Source of the DNA: Pseudomonas protegens
Lineage (GTDB): Bacteria; Pseudomonadota; Gammaproteobacteria; Pseudomonadales; Pseudomonadaceae
NCBI RefSeq assembly: GCF_013407925.2
Contig: NZ_CP060201.1
Location: forward strand, 2,356,001 to 2,420,000
Length of the DNA: 64,000 bases
Direction of reading: 5' to 3'
Shown here: positions 8,936 through 18,118 of the stretch, piece after piece
Layout: each line of letters starts with the position of its first letter
Position numbering within the stretch: the first letter of the stretch is position 1
Translations under genes and position numbers: made by a program
The notes under the pieces: generated by a model
The model's database searches: none
Told to the model about the DNA's origin: nothing
Seen by the model: only the letters and a program-made list of their open reading frames with translations

Positions 8936-10285
8936 CTACAGCAGCTCCGCGAGGCCCAGGGTCAGGCCGAAGGCGATCAGCGAAATCAGCGTCTCCAGCA
9001 CGGTCCAGGTCTTGAAGGTTTGAGTGACGGTCATATTGAAGTATTCCTTCACCAGCCAGAAGCCACCGTCGTTGACGTGGGACAGAATCACCGAGCCGGC
9101 GCCGGTGGCGATCACCAGCAATTCCGGGTGCGGGTAGCCCAGGCCGACGGCCACCGGCGCCACCACCCCCGACGCGGTGGTCAGGGCCACGGTGGCGGAA
9201 CCGGTGGCGACCCGCATCAGCACCGCGAACAGCCAGCCCATCCACAGCGGCGACAGCTGGAATTCATGGGCCAGGCCGACGATCTGCTCGGTGACCCCGG
9301 AGTCGATCAGAATCCGATTGAGGCCGCCGCCGGCCCCCACCAGCAGGGTGATGCTGGCCGTGGGCGCCAGGCATTCGTTGGTGAACTTGAGGATCGATTC
9401 GCGATTGATGCCCTGGGCCAGCCCCAGGGTCCAGAAACTCACCAGGGTCGCCACCAGCAGGGCGATCACCGAGTTGCCGATAAACAGCAGGAACTGATTG
9501 AGCCCGGTGCCCGGCTCGGCCAGCAGGTTGGCCCAGCCGCCGATCAGCATCAGCACCACCGGCAACAGAATGGTCGCCATGGTCAGGCGGAAACTCGGCA
9601 GGCGCGGGCGAGGCTCGCGGGCGATGAACTGACGCTCCAGGGGGTTCTCCGCTGGCAGGTGGATGTGCGGCACGATAAACCGGGCATACACCGGACCGGC
9701 GAGGATGGCCGTGGGCACGCCGATCAGGATCGCGTACAGCAGGGTCTGCCCCACCGACGCCTGATAGGCCTGCACCGCCAGCATCGCTCCCGGGTGCGGC
9801 GGCACCAGGGCGTGGACCACCGACAGCCCGGCGACCATGGGCAGGCCCACCATCAGCAACGAAACCCCGACTCGGCGGGCCACGGTGAAGGCGATGGGGA
9901 TAAGCAACACAAAGCCCACTTCGAAAAACAACGGCAGGCCCACCAGGAAGGCAATGCACACCATGGCCCAGTGCGCGTTGCGCTCGCCGAAACGATCGAT
10001 CAGGGTCCGCGCCACCTGTTCGGCGCCGCCGGATTCGGCCATCAACTTGCCGAGCATGGTGCCCAGGGCCACCACCAGGGCGATGTGGCCCAGAGTCTTG
10101 CCGACCCCGGCTTCATAAGCGCCCACCACGCCGGACGGCGGCATGCCGGCCATCAGCGCCAGGCCGATGGACACCAGGGTGATGACAATAAAGGGGTTGA
10201 GCCGGTAGCGGGCGATCAACACGATCAACGCAATGATGGCGACTGCGGCGTAGCCCAGCAGCCAAAAACCCGATGCGGGAGCCAT
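8936..10285 (-). CDS. GntP-family permease (gluconate/D-serine type)
   Basis: This 449-residue inner-membrane transporter has about 12 hydrophobic helices. Family signatures include VVALGTMLGKLMAESGGAEQ, LVGLPLFFEVGFVLLIPIAF and LVPPHPGAMLA. It is the first gene of the operon with the RpiR regulator and D-aminoacylase. That context fits uptake of an acylated D-amino acid or a D-amino acid, as in DsdX-like members, rather than gluconate. The ATG is preceded by AAGGAGG. Confidence 0.85.
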   Translation of the reverse strand: MAPASGFWLLGYAAVAIIALIVLIARYRLNPFIVITLVSIGLALMAGMPPSGVVGAYEAGVGKTLGHIALVVALGTMLGKLMAESGGAEQVARTLIDRFGERNAHWAMVCIAFLVGLPLFFEVGFVLLIPIAFTVARRVGVSLLMVGLPMVAGLSVVHALVPPHPGAMLAVQAYQASVGQTLLYAILIGVPTAILAGPVYARFIVPHIHLPAENPLERQFIAREPRPRLPSFRLTMATILLPVVLMLIGGWANLLAEPGTGLNQFLLFIGNSVIALLVATLVSFWTLGLAQGINRESILKFTNECLAPTASITLLVGAGGGLNRILIDSGVTEQIVGLAHEFQLSPLWMGWLFAVLMRVATGSATVALTTASGVVAPVAVGLGYPHPELLVIATGAGSVILSHVNDGGFWLVKEYFNMTVTQTFKTWTVLETLISLIAFGLTLGLAELL

Positions 10286-10352
10286 GGGACCCTCCTTGAA
10301 GACAGCGTCACTTCGAATGGTTGTGAAACGCTTTAATCACTTAAGGAGGCGG

Positions 10353-10371
10353 GTTTCAAACCCAGTGAAAC
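10353..10371. promoter_or_regulatory. Candidate operator of the GntP-RpiR-aminoacylase operon
   Basis: GTTTC and GAAAC form an inverted repeat with nine bases between, 68 bases before the permease start, and a further GAAAC is at 10325. SIS-type RpiR regulators bind such dyads at their own promoters; the link is inferred. Confidence 0.35.
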
Positions 10372-10465
10372 TCATTTTCGTAAAGAGACAGGCTTTGTCG
10401 TGAACAGCTAAGCAAAAGCGCGAGCGATGAAAATCGGTAGTGGGTATTTTCATCCCTGCTCACTG

Positions 10466-10493
10466 AAAAACGGGCGAGCGTTGGCGCTCGCCC
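10466..10493 (-). terminator. Rho-independent terminator of the SulP gene
   Basis: On the minus strand GGGCGAGCG-CCAA-CGCTCGCCC is followed by GTTTTTC, just after the sulP stop. Confidence 0.85.
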
Positions 10494-10500
10494 ACTGGCC

Positions 10501-11946
10501 TCAGTCGTGTTGCACCCGGGCTCGTTTCAGTAGCGTCTTGCACCGCTCCGACAGGTGCAGCACCCGCAACTGCTTGCCGGCCTTGGCATAACGTTCGCGC
10601 AAGGTCTTCAGCGCGGCGATGGCCGAGTAGTCGACAAAGCTCAGGTGACGACAGTCGATGGTCACCTGCTGCGGATCGCCCGCCGGGTCGAACTGGTTGA
10701 GAAACGGCGTGGTGGAGGCGAAGAACAAGGTGCCATGCAGCTGATAGCGCTTGCTGCCATCGGCCTCCAGGTGAGCATCGGCGTACAGCTCGCGGGCCTG
10801 CTGCCAGGCAAAGTTCAGCGCCGCGATCACAATGCCGCAGAACACCGCCATGGCCAGGTCGGTGAACACCGTGATCACGCTCACCGCGAAGATCACCAGC
10901 ACGTCGTTGAGCGGCACCTTGCGGATCACCCGCAACGAGGCCCAGGCAAAGGTCTGCTGTGACACCACGAACATCACCCCCACCAGCGCCGCCAGGGGAA
11001 TGCGCTCGATCAGCGGTGAAAGAAACAGCACGAACAGCAGGATCAGCCCGCCGGCCACCACCCCGGACAAGCGCCCGCGACCGCCGGAACTGAGGTTGAT
11101 CACGGTCTGCCCGATCATTGCGCAGCCGCCCATGCCGCCGAACATCCCCGACACCATGTTGGCCGCCCCCAGGGCCACGCATTCACGGTCCGGATGGCCG
11201 CGGCTCTCGGTGATTTCATCGGTGAGGTTGAGGGTCAGCAGGGTTTCCAGCAGGCCGACCATGGCCATCAGCAGCGCGTAGGGCGTGACGATCGAAAGCG
11301 TCTCCAGGCTCCACGGCACCTGGGGCAAGGCCAGGCGCGGCAGGCCGCCGGCGATGTGGGCCATGTCGCCCAGGGTGCGGGTCGGCAGGTCCAGCAGGTA
11401 CACCAGCAAACCGACGCCGAGGATCGCCACCAGCGCCGGCGGCACCGCGCGGGTCAGGCGCGGCAGCAGATAGACGATGGCCATGGTCAGCGCCACCAGG
11501 CCGGCCATCAGGTACAGCGGCTGGCCGCTGAGCCAGTGTTCGCCGCTCTTGAAATGCTCCAGCTGAGCCAGGGCGATGACGATCGCCAGGCCGTTGACGA
11601 AGCCCAGCATCACCGGGTACGGCACCATGCGCACCAGCTTGCCCAGGCGCAGCAGGCCAAACACCACCATGACCAGCCCGCCCAGCAGCACTGTGGCCAG
11701 CAGGTACTGCACGCCGTGCTGCACCACCAGGGCGACGATCACCACCGCCATGGAGCCGGCCGCGCCGGAAACCATGCCCGGCCGCCCGCCGAACAGCGCG
11801 GTCAGGGTGCAGATGAAGAAGGCGCCGTACAGGCCCATCAACGGGTTGAGATGGGCCACCAGGGCGAAGGCGATGCATTCGGGGAGCAAGGCAAAGGAGG
11901 TAGTGAGTCCGGCCAGGACATCGGCGCGCAGACGTTTTGCTTTCAT
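10501..11946 (-). CDS. SulP-family anion transporter with STAS domain
   Basis: This 481-residue inner-membrane transporter opens with the SulP signature (RADVLAGLTTSFALLPECIA). A dozen or so membrane segments follow, with GLVETL-like (MVGLLETLLTLNLTDEITES) and GGMGGCAMIGQTVINLSSGG motifs. The C-terminal ~90 residues form a cytoplasmic STAS domain (VTIDCRHLSFVDYSAIAALK). Family members carry sulfate, bicarbonate or other anions. The compact size is like bicarbonate or dicarboxylate members, but the substrate is unassigned. The start is ATG at 11946, where the conserved N-terminus begins. Confidence 0.85.
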   Translation of the reverse strand: MKAKRLRADVLAGLTTSFALLPECIAFALVAHLNPLMGLYGAFFICTLTALFGGRPGMVSGAAGSMAVVIVALVVQHGVQYLLATVLLGGLVMVVFGLLRLGKLVRMVPYPVMLGFVNGLAIVIALAQLEHFKSGEHWLSGQPLYLMAGLVALTMAIVYLLPRLTRAVPPALVAILGVGLLVYLLDLPTRTLGDMAHIAGGLPRLALPQVPWSLETLSIVTPYALLMAMVGLLETLLTLNLTDEITESRGHPDRECVALGAANMVSGMFGGMGGCAMIGQTVINLSSGGRGRLSGVVAGGLILLFVLFLSPLIERIPLAALVGVMFVVSQQTFAWASLRVIRKVPLNDVLVIFAVSVITVFTDLAMAVFCGIVIAALNFAWQQARELYADAHLEADGSKRYQLHGTLFFASTTPFLNQFDPAGDPQQVTIDCRHLSFVDYSAIAALKTLRERYAKAGKQLRVLHLSERCKTLLKRARVQHD

Positions 11947-12064
11947 GATTGACCTGATAGACGGACCGGCAGGCGCGGCCCTGGGAAGAGCGGAAAGAAG
12001 GCGGGGAATGTTACGGAATCGAGGCGCCGCCGACCAGCCGGCCGTCGGCGCCTGCACAACGAAT

Positions 12065-12146
12065 GTAGGAGCTGGCTTGCCAGCGAAGGCGCCTTCGCGG
12101 CTGGCGCAAGACCCGGAGGCCTCTTCGCCGGCAAGCCGGCTCCTAC
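12065..12146. repeat. REP pair, GTAGGAGCTGGCTTGCCAGC family
   Basis: GTAGGAGCTGGCTTGCCAGC at the left and GCCGGCAAGCCGGCTCCTAC at the right face each other. Near-identical paired units are at 13937-14018 and 17047-17128. They lie only between genes. Confidence 0.8.
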
Positions 12147-12158
12147 CGGGGGCTGCGG

Positions 12159-13826
12159 TTATTTGACGACCTTGCCGACACCACGGCCACGGGGGTCGGA
12201 AGCGGTTTCAAGCGCGGTGCCATTGACCCGGATCGCCTGGATATCGCCCATCTCCCAGCCCTGGTCTTCCAGGGTGTAGCCCATGGCTTTGAGCTCGTCG
12301 GCGACCTTGCCGGTGAGCGGCGCATAGGCGTCGTAGTAGATCGTGTCCTTGGGCAGCAACTGGTGATGCACGCGCTGCGCGGCCACGGCCTTTTCCAGAG
12401 GCAGGTGGTAGTCATAGAGGTTGTTCAGCACCTGGAAGATCGAGGTGAAAATCCGCGAACCACCGGGGGTGCCCAGCACCAGGGTGACCTTGCCATCGCG
12501 GGTCACCAGGCTCGGGCTCATGGACGACAGCATGCGCTTGCCCGGGGCGATGGCGTTGGCATCGCCACCCACCACGCCGAAGGCGTTGGCCACGCCGGGT
12601 TTGGCACTGAAGTCATCCATCTCATCGTTGAGCAGGAAGCCCGCGCCCTTGACCACCACGCCACTGCCGTAATCCCAGTTCAGGGTGTAGGTGTTGCTCA
12701 CCGCGTTGCCCTGGGCATCGACGATGGAGAAGTGGGTGGTCTGGTGCCGCTCAAGCCCGGGACGCACCTTCTCGGTGGCCGAGATGGCATTCGGGTTGAC
12801 CTCGGCGGCGCGCTTTTTCAGATAGGCCGGGTCGGTCAGCTGCTTGACCGGCACCTCGGAGAACGCCGGATCGCCCAGGTAGTCGGCGCGGTCGGCGAAC
12901 ACGCGTTTTTCGATTTCCGCCAGCAGGTGAATGTACTTGGCCGAGTTCAGTTCGACGCCCTTGAAGTCCGCCGCGCGTTCTTCCTTGATGCTGATCAGCT
13001 GCGCCAGAGCCACCCCGCCGGAGCTGGGTGGCGGCGCGGTGTACAGGGTGTTGCCACGGAAGGTCACTTGCAGCGGCTGGCGCCACTGGACCTTGTAGTC
13101 CTGCAGGTCCTGCTTGGTGATCAGGCCCTTGTCGGCCTGCATCTGCGCCACCAGCAAGTCGGCGGTCTTGCCGCTGTAGAACTCCTTGGCGCCCTGGTCG
13201 GCGATGCGTTCCAGGGTCGCGGCCAGCTCCAGCTGGCGGAAGGTCTCGCCGGGTTTCATGCTGCCGAAGTAGTCGCCGAAGTTGGTGCTGCCGTTGAACA
13301 GCTTCAACGCATCCTCGCGGTACTGGTACTGCTTGTCGGCCACCTTGAAGCCGTTCTTGGCATAACCCACGGCCGGGGTGATCAGCTCGCTCCAGGGCAA
13401 CTTGCCGAACTTCTGGTGCGCCTCCCACAGGCCCATCACCGTGCCCGGCACCCCGGCGGCGCGGGCGCCCACCAGGCTCAGGTTCTCGATCACCTCGCCC
13501 TTTTCATTCAGGTACATGTCCCGGGTCGCGGCCTTGGGCGCGGTTTCCCGGTAGTCGAGGAAGTACGGCTTGCCGTCGATGTACATCGTCATGAACCCGC
13601 CGCCGCCGATATTGCCGGCCTCGGGGTAGGTCACCGCCAGGGTGAACGCGGTGGCCACCGCGGCGTCCACGGCGTTGCCGCCTTTCTTCAGGATTTGCGC
13701 CGCGACATCGGCGCCGTACTGGTTGGGCGCGGCCACCGCGCCGCCTTCCAGGGTCACGGCCAAGGCCGAACTGCTGGCGGCGATGGCGGCCGTCAGGGCC
13801 AGGGTCTTGAACAACAGAATGCGCAT
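12159..13826 (-). CDS. ggt: Gamma-glutamyltranspeptidase
   Basis: This 555-residue precursor has a signal peptide (MRILLFKTLALTAAIAASSSALA), so it acts in the periplasm on glutathione and other gamma-glutamyl compounds. The catalytic threonine created by self-cleavage lies in HQTTHFSIVD at about residue 361. The large subunit begins with the NQYGADVAAQILKKGGNAVD motif, and GSRIFTSIFQVL is the C-terminal active-site loop. The start at 13826 has AAGGA upstream and gives a clean signal peptide. REP units flank it on both sides, so it is probably monocistronic. Confidence 0.92.
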   Translation of the reverse strand: MRILLFKTLALTAAIAASSSALAVTLEGGAVAAPNQYGADVAAQILKKGGNAVDAAVATAFTLAVTYPEAGNIGGGGFMTMYIDGKPYFLDYRETAPKAATRDMYLNEKGEVIENLSLVGARAAGVPGTVMGLWEAHQKFGKLPWSELITPAVGYAKNGFKVADKQYQYREDALKLFNGSTNFGDYFGSMKPGETFRQLELAATLERIADQGAKEFYSGKTADLLVAQMQADKGLITKQDLQDYKVQWRQPLQVTFRGNTLYTAPPPSSGGVALAQLISIKEERAADFKGVELNSAKYIHLLAEIEKRVFADRADYLGDPAFSEVPVKQLTDPAYLKKRAAEVNPNAISATEKVRPGLERHQTTHFSIVDAQGNAVSNTYTLNWDYGSGVVVKGAGFLLNDEMDDFSAKPGVANAFGVVGGDANAIAPGKRMLSSMSPSLVTRDGKVTLVLGTPGGSRIFTSIFQVLNNLYDYHLPLEKAVAAQRVHHQLLPKDTIYYDAYAPLTGKVADELKAMGYTLEDQGWEMGDIQAIRVNGTALETASDPRGRGVGKVVK

Positions 13827-13936
13827 AAGGTCCTTCCTTTTCTTGTTATCGAACGGCAAGAACATAGGCCCGGGATCGCGGTTTGAGCAATCGTCAATTG
13901 CAGTACGCCCGTACCAACCCACAGACATAAATGACC

Positions 13937-14018
13937 GTAGGAGCTGGCTTGCCAGCGAAGGCGATTTCAAGACTTGTGCAAAACCTGGGGGCCCCTTCGC
14001 CGGCAAGCCGGCTCCTAC
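13937..14018. repeat. REP pair, GTAGGAGCTGGCTTGCCAGC family, second copy
   Basis: The paired units have the same ends and spacing as the block at 12065 and sit between ggt and the LysR gene. Confidence 0.8.
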
Positions 14019-14072
14019 AAGGGATAGGTTGCCAGGCGGAGCCGATGCAACCGGGGCATCGGCGCGGGGCCT

Positions 14073-14984
14073 TCAGCCCTGGAACTCGGGGTGGGCGTAA
14101 TCGGCCAGCTTGCCCTGGATGAAATCCAGGAAGCACTGGATGCGCAGGGCCAGTTGCGAGTTGCGGTAGTACACCGCGTTGATCGGCTGGCGATAGCCGC
14201 TGTTGAACGAGGCCAGTACCGGTTGCAGGCGCCCGGCGCGGATGTCGTCGACGGTCATGAAATGCGACAGGCAGGCAATCCCCTGGCCCTCCAGCGCCAG
14301 GTGGCGCAGGGTCTCGCCGCTGGAGGCGCTGATGCCCGGCTGGATCTGCCAGCGGTCGCCGTGCACATGGCGCAGCGGCCAATGGTTGAGGGTTTCGGTC
14401 TGGGTGAAGCCGAGCAAGGTGTGATCGGCCAGATCGGCCACGCTCTGCGGGGTGCCGTGGCGGGCCAGGTAGTCGGGGCTGGCCAGAATGTGCAGCGGGC
14501 TGCAGCCCAGGGAGCGGGCATGCAGGGTCGAGTCTGCCAGCACGCCGATGCGGATGGCGATGTCGGTGCTTTGCTCCAGCAGGTCGATGATCAAATCGTT
14601 GCTGTTGAGTTCCAGCTGGATGTCCGGGTACAGGCGACGGAACTCGGCCACATGGGGAACGATGGCGTGCAGCATGAAAGGCGATGCTGCGTTGATCCGC
14701 AAACGCCCGGACGGGGTGCGCTGGCGCGAGGACAGGCGCTCTTCGAGCTCGTCCATCTGGTCGAGAATCAGCTTGGCCTGCTCGAAGAAGTAGCGCCCTT
14801 CCTCGGTCAGGTCCATGCGCCGCGTGGTGCGGTTGATCAGCGTAGTGTCGAGCTTGGCCTCCAGCCGCGACAAGGTGCGGCTGACGGCAGAAGGGGTCTG
14901 GGCCAATTGCTCGGCGGCGGCGGAAATCGAACCACACTCGATGACGCAGACGAACACTTGCAACTCGTCGGATCGGGCTTTCAC
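14073..14984 (-). CDS. LysR-family transcriptional regulator
   Basis: This 303-residue regulator has the N-terminal winged helix (LQVFVCVIECGSISAAAEQL, PSAVSRTLSRLEAKL). The CrgA-like effector domain follows (GRLRINAASPFMLHAIVPHV, then DIAIRIGVLADSTLHARSL). It lies 74 bases downstream of mdaB on the same strand, so it may be co-transcribed and may control that quinone reductase. Another member of this group could equally act elsewhere. The start matches the family N-terminus. Confidence 0.85.
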   Translation of the reverse strand: MKARSDELQVFVCVIECGSISAAAEQLAQTPSAVSRTLSRLEAKLDTTLINRTTRRMDLTEEGRYFFEQAKLILDQMDELEERLSSRQRTPSGRLRINAASPFMLHAIVPHVAEFRRLYPDIQLELNSNDLIIDLLEQSTDIAIRIGVLADSTLHARSLGCSPLHILASPDYLARHGTPQSVADLADHTLLGFTQTETLNHWPLRHVHGDRWQIQPGISASSGETLRHLALEGQGIACLSHFMTVDDIRAGRLQPVLASFNSGYRQPINAVYYRNSQLALRIQCFLDFIQGKLADYAHPEFQG

Positions 14985-15058
14985 GGGAGTCCTTTATCAG
15001 CGGTGGTGGCCCCCGCAAAACCAGAGGCCGGCCTCAAGGCGCTCAATAGTAGCCGGAT

Positions 15059-15649
15059 TCAGCCCTGGAGATTGAACACCGCCTTGAGGTGCTGCGCATA
15101 ACGCTGCACATCGCCTTCGATGTTCGGGCGCTTCATCACGTCGACACAGAGGAAGGTCGGCAAACCGCTCATGCCGAGGAACTGGTTGGCCTTATGGAAC
15201 GGGAAGTACACCGCGTCCACGCCCTTGGCTTCGAAGAAGTCGGTCGGGTCGTCAAAGGCCTGCTGCGGCGCGTTCCAGGTCAGCGACAGCATGTATTGCT
15301 TGCCCTGGATCAGGCCGCCGCTGCCGTATTTCTGCGAGGCGTCGGAACGGGTCCGGCCATCGCTGGCGTAGAGGCTGCCATGGCCTTCGGTGAAGACTTC
15401 GTCGATGTACTTCTTGACGATCCACGGCGCGCCCATCCACCAGCCGGGCATCTGGTAGATGATCACGTCGGCCCAGAGAAACTTCGCCACTTCTTCCTGG
15501 ATGTCATACCCCTCGTCGATATGGGTGACCTTGACCTCCAGGCCACCACGATCCAGCACCGCCAGGGCGGTGTCGTGCAGGGTGGCGTTGTAGCGGCCAT
15601 CGGAGTGGGCGAACTGTTTGGCGCCATTGAGCAGCAGTACTTTTTTCAT
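15059..15649 (-). CDS. mdaB: NAD(P)H:quinone reductase, MdaB type
   Basis: This 196-residue flavodoxin-fold FAD enzyme reduces quinones by two electrons and protects against redox stress in the cytoplasm. The N-terminal KKVLLLNGAKQFAHSDGRYN, the YQMPGWWMGAPWIVKKYIDEV loop and the C-terminal LPTFLCVDVMK are hallmarks of MdaB. The length is normal. The ATG at 15649 opens the conserved N-terminus. The 188-base gap to the divergent monooxygenase-like gene holds the promoters. Confidence 0.88.
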   Translation of the reverse strand: MKKVLLLNGAKQFAHSDGRYNATLHDTALAVLDRGGLEVKVTHIDEGYDIQEEVAKFLWADVIIYQMPGWWMGAPWIVKKYIDEVFTEGHGSLYASDGRTRSDASQKYGSGGLIQGKQYMLSLTWNAPQQAFDDPTDFFEAKGVDAVYFPFHKANQFLGMSGLPTFLCVDVMKRPNIEGDVQRYAQHLKAVFNLQG

Positions 15650-15837
15650 GATCCGGCCTCATCGGGGACAACCCATCGCGCATCGGCAGCGGCGGGCTGT
15701 GCAGGTTGCAAACGATGGCGGCAGGTTAATCAGGCCGGGGCCGGAGAATAAGCCCGGGTTGCTCAAAATACATTTGACTAAAACGCACGAATCGACAGCC
15801 GATCTTTGCCTTAGGATTTTCAGCACCGTCCCCGTCA

Positions 15838-16167
15838 ATGAGTGTTTTGCGCATGTCCACGCCCCAGGCCTTTATCCTTCACGCCAAGACCCGTCCCGAG
15901 CGCGCCGACGCCTTCCAGGCGTTCTTCCTGAGCCATGTCGCCGCCAGCCGCGCCGAAGCCGGCTGCATCGAATACCACATGCTGCGGGACCGGGAAGACC
16001 CGAGCCTGTTCATCTTCTATGAGGTCTGGGCCTCTCAAGAGGCGCTGGATATCCACTCCGGCCTGCCGCACATGCGGCAGTTTCTCGACGCGCGCATGGA
16101 CTACCTGGAGCGCGACTTCGAGATCCGCGCCATCGACATGCTCAGCCCGGCCGCGGCTGGCCGCTGA
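15838..16167 (+). CDS. Antibiotic-biosynthesis-monooxygenase (ABM/YgiN-like) domain protein
   Basis: This 109-residue single ABM-fold protein has the usual pattern of AFILHAKTRPERADAFQAFF, an acid-rich middle (GCIEYHMLRDREDPSLFIFY) and EVWASQEALDIHSGLPHM. Such small dimers include quinol monooxygenases (YgiN) and haem-degrading proteins. It is divergent from mdaB, and the mdaB-ygiN pairing seen in enterics supports a role in the quinone redox cycle. The first ATG is used; an in-frame ATG at 15853 is also possible. No strong ribosome site decides between them. Confidence 0.75.
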   Translation: MSVLRMSTPQAFILHAKTRPERADAFQAFFLSHVAASRAEAGCIEYHMLRDREDPSLFIFYEVWASQEALDIHSGLPHMRQFLDARMDYLERDFEIRAIDMLSPAAAGR

Positions 16168-16176
16168 GCAAAAGGT

Positions 16177-16941
16177 CTAGCCGCTGATCAGCAGGTGCCC
16201 GCCCAACAGCCCCAGGCCGATAAAGAACGCCCGCTTGAACAGCAAGGCGCTGATGCGCTGGCGCAACCATTGCCCCAGCCACAGGCCCAACAGCGCCGGG
16301 GCCAGGGTCAGCAAGGAAGCCCCCAGCTCGGCGCCACCCAGGGCGCCGCGCCACAGCAGGCCGGCGGCCAGGGCCAGGGTCGACACGGTGAACGACAGGC
16401 CCAGGGCCTGCACCAACTGATCCCTGTTCAAGCCCAGGGCCTGCAGATAAGGCACCGCCGGGATCACGAACACCCCGGTGGCCGAAGTGATGACCCCGGT
16501 GACCAGCCCGCACAGCGGCGCCAACCAACGCTCCTGGGCCGGCGACACGCGCAGGGTCGGCAACAGCAGGCCGCTCAGGGCATACAGCAGCAACGCCGCG
16601 CCCAACCCCCGCACCACCCAATGCCCGCCCTCGATGCCCAGCCACAATGAACCGGCGGCCGTGCCGACGAAGATCGCCAGCAACATCGGCCACAGGCGCT
16701 TGAGCAAGGCCGGCAGGTGCCCGCCAAAGGCCAGTTGCCAGAGATTGGTCAGGGTCGCCGGAATGATCAGCAAAGCCGCTGCCTGCGCCGGAGCCATAGC
16801 CAGCCCCAGCAGCCCCATGGCGATGGTGGGCAGGCCGAGGCCGATCACCCCCTTGACCATGCCGGCCAGCAGGAATGTGCCGATGACCAGCAACGAAAGG
16901 GTCATTCCGAGATTCTGGTAAAACGCGAGAGAGCTGTTCAT
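16177..16941 (-). CDS. TauE/SafE-family membrane exporter
   Basis: This 254-residue integral membrane protein has about eight hydrophobic helices and the two-repeat layout of TauE/SafE, including VIGTFLLAGMVKGVIGLGLP near the N-terminus and GLVTGVITSATGVFVIPAVP after the midpoint. The family exports sulfite, sulfonates or organic anions; the substrate here is unknown. It is divergent from the LysR gene at 17181, which may regulate it. Stops of this gene and the ABM gene are about ten bases apart. Confidence 0.8.
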   Translation of the reverse strand: MNSSLAFYQNLGMTLSLLVIGTFLLAGMVKGVIGLGLPTIAMGLLGLAMAPAQAAALLIIPATLTNLWQLAFGGHLPALLKRLWPMLLAIFVGTAAGSLWLGIEGGHWVVRGLGAALLLYALSGLLLPTLRVSPAQERWLAPLCGLVTGVITSATGVFVIPAVPYLQALGLNRDQLVQALGLSFTVSTLALAAGLLWRGALGGAELGASLLTLAPALLGLWLGQWLRQRISALLFKRAFFIGLGLLGGHLLISG

Positions 16942-17046
16942 GGGCCTATCCTGCGCCCTGCCCGCCGTGCTGAAAATCTGCCATATACTGAGCCAGCCTC
17001 TTGCCAGGCAATAGGCACATGCAAAAACCTATTGCCCGCCACCGCC

Positions 17047-17128
17047 GTAGGCGCTGGCTTGCCAGCGAAGGCGCGCTCAGGCCCGATGCAAAATCCTGAG
17101 GCCGCTTCGCCGGCAAGCCGGCTCCTAC
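17047..17128. repeat. REP pair, GCTGGCTTGCCAGCGAAGGC family, third copy
   Basis: It has the same paired structure as the copies at 12065 and 13937, and lies in the divergent gap between the exporter and the LysR gene. Confidence 0.78.
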
Positions 17129-17180
17129 AAAAACATCTGCACGGCCTCCGCAGGAGACCCCGTTCGCCGAGGGATGCCCC

Positions 17181-18062
17181 ATGCACTTCGATCTGATCGA
17201 CCTGCGCCTGTACCTGAATATTCTGGAAGCCGGCAATATCACCGCCGGCGCCGCTCGCAGCCACTTGTCCCTGGCCGCCGCCAGCGCTCGGATCCGCGCC
17301 ATGGAGGCCTCGCTGGGCATCGAGTTCCTCGAACGCGGGCGCCGCGGCATCCGCCCGACGGCCGCGGGCAAAGCCCTGGCCCAACATGCCCGGACGCTGT
17401 TGCTGTACGCCGAACACCTGCAACAGGACCTCGCCGAATACGCCAAGGGAATCAAGGGCCAGGTGCGCCTGTTGTGCAACACCACGGCCCTCAGCGAGTA
17501 CCTGCCGGAGCTGCTGGCGGACTTCCTGCACAGCCATCCGCAGGTCGATATCGAGTTGCAGGAACTGCCCAGCCAGCGCATCACCCACGCCCTGCGCCAG
17601 GGCGCGGCGGACCTGGGGATCGTCTCCGACGCGGTCGACACACAGGGCCTGATGACCCGGCCTTTCCGTGATGATCCGCTGGTCCTGGTGATGCCCCAGG
17701 ATCACCCGCTGAGCCTGCAGCCCAACCCCAGCTTCAACGACACCCTGGCCCACGACTACGTTGGCCTGGCCAGCCATAGCGCCCTGGCGGTGTATCTGGA
17801 GGAACAGGCCCTGCACCTGGGACGACGCATGCAATTGCGCATCCGCGCCGAAGGCTTCGACGCCCTGCTGCGCATGGTCGCCCGTGGCGCCGGGCTGGCG
17901 CTGGTGCCCCTGGCCGCCCTGCAGCGCAACCGTCACCTGCCGTTGCAGTCCCGCCCGCTGAGCGAAGCCTGGGCCCGGCGCCGGTTGCTGTTGTGCGCCC
18001 GTGACTTCGCAACGCTGCCGCTGTATGCCCAAGGTTTGTGCGCGGCACTGCTGCCGCCTTGA
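17181..18062 (+). CDS. LysR-family transcriptional regulator
   Basis: This 293-residue LysR protein has the DNA-binding domain in the first ~60 residues (YLNILEAGNITAGAARSHLS, RIRAMEASLGIEFLERGRRG) and the effector domain behind it (GQVRLLCNTTALSEYLPELL, DLGIVSDAV). It is transcribed away from the TauE-type exporter, the classic arrangement of a LysR regulator and its target. Its stop codon overlaps the -35 element of the next promoter at 18059. Confidence 0.85.
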   Translation: MHFDLIDLRLYLNILEAGNITAGAARSHLSLAAASARIRAMEASLGIEFLERGRRGIRPTAAGKALAQHARTLLLYAEHLQQDLAEYAKGIKGQVRLLCNTTALSEYLPELLADFLHSHPQVDIELQELPSQRITHALRQGAADLGIVSDAVDTQGLMTRPFRDDPLVLVMPQDHPLSLQPNPSFNDTLAHDYVGLASHSALAVYLEEQALHLGRRMQLRIRAEGFDALLRMVARGAGLALVPLAALQRNRHLPLQSRPLSEAWARRRLLLCARDFATLPLYAQGLCAALLPP

Positions 18063-18089
18063 CTCTCCCCTTAGGGGCAGACTTTAGCC
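18059..18089 (+). promoter_or_regulatory. MerR-type promoter with 19-bp spacer
   Basis: A TTGACT -35 and a TTAGCC -10 are 19 bases apart, with the dyad CCCCTTAGGGG between them. Over-long spacers with a central dyad are the hallmark of MerR-family-activated promoters. The promoter lies 30 bases before the oxidoreductase start, and a MerR-family gene follows at 18759, so autoregulation of the pair is likely. Confidence 0.6.
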
Positions 18090-18118
18090 TTGGGGTTTAT
18101 TCCTCAAGGACCACGGCA

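Noticed and set aside
8072..10336. 754-codon plus-strand frame across the RpiR and permease genes
   Set aside because: The composition is Gln/His/Gly-rich with no domain, typical of an antisense shadow of the two recognised minus-strand genes.
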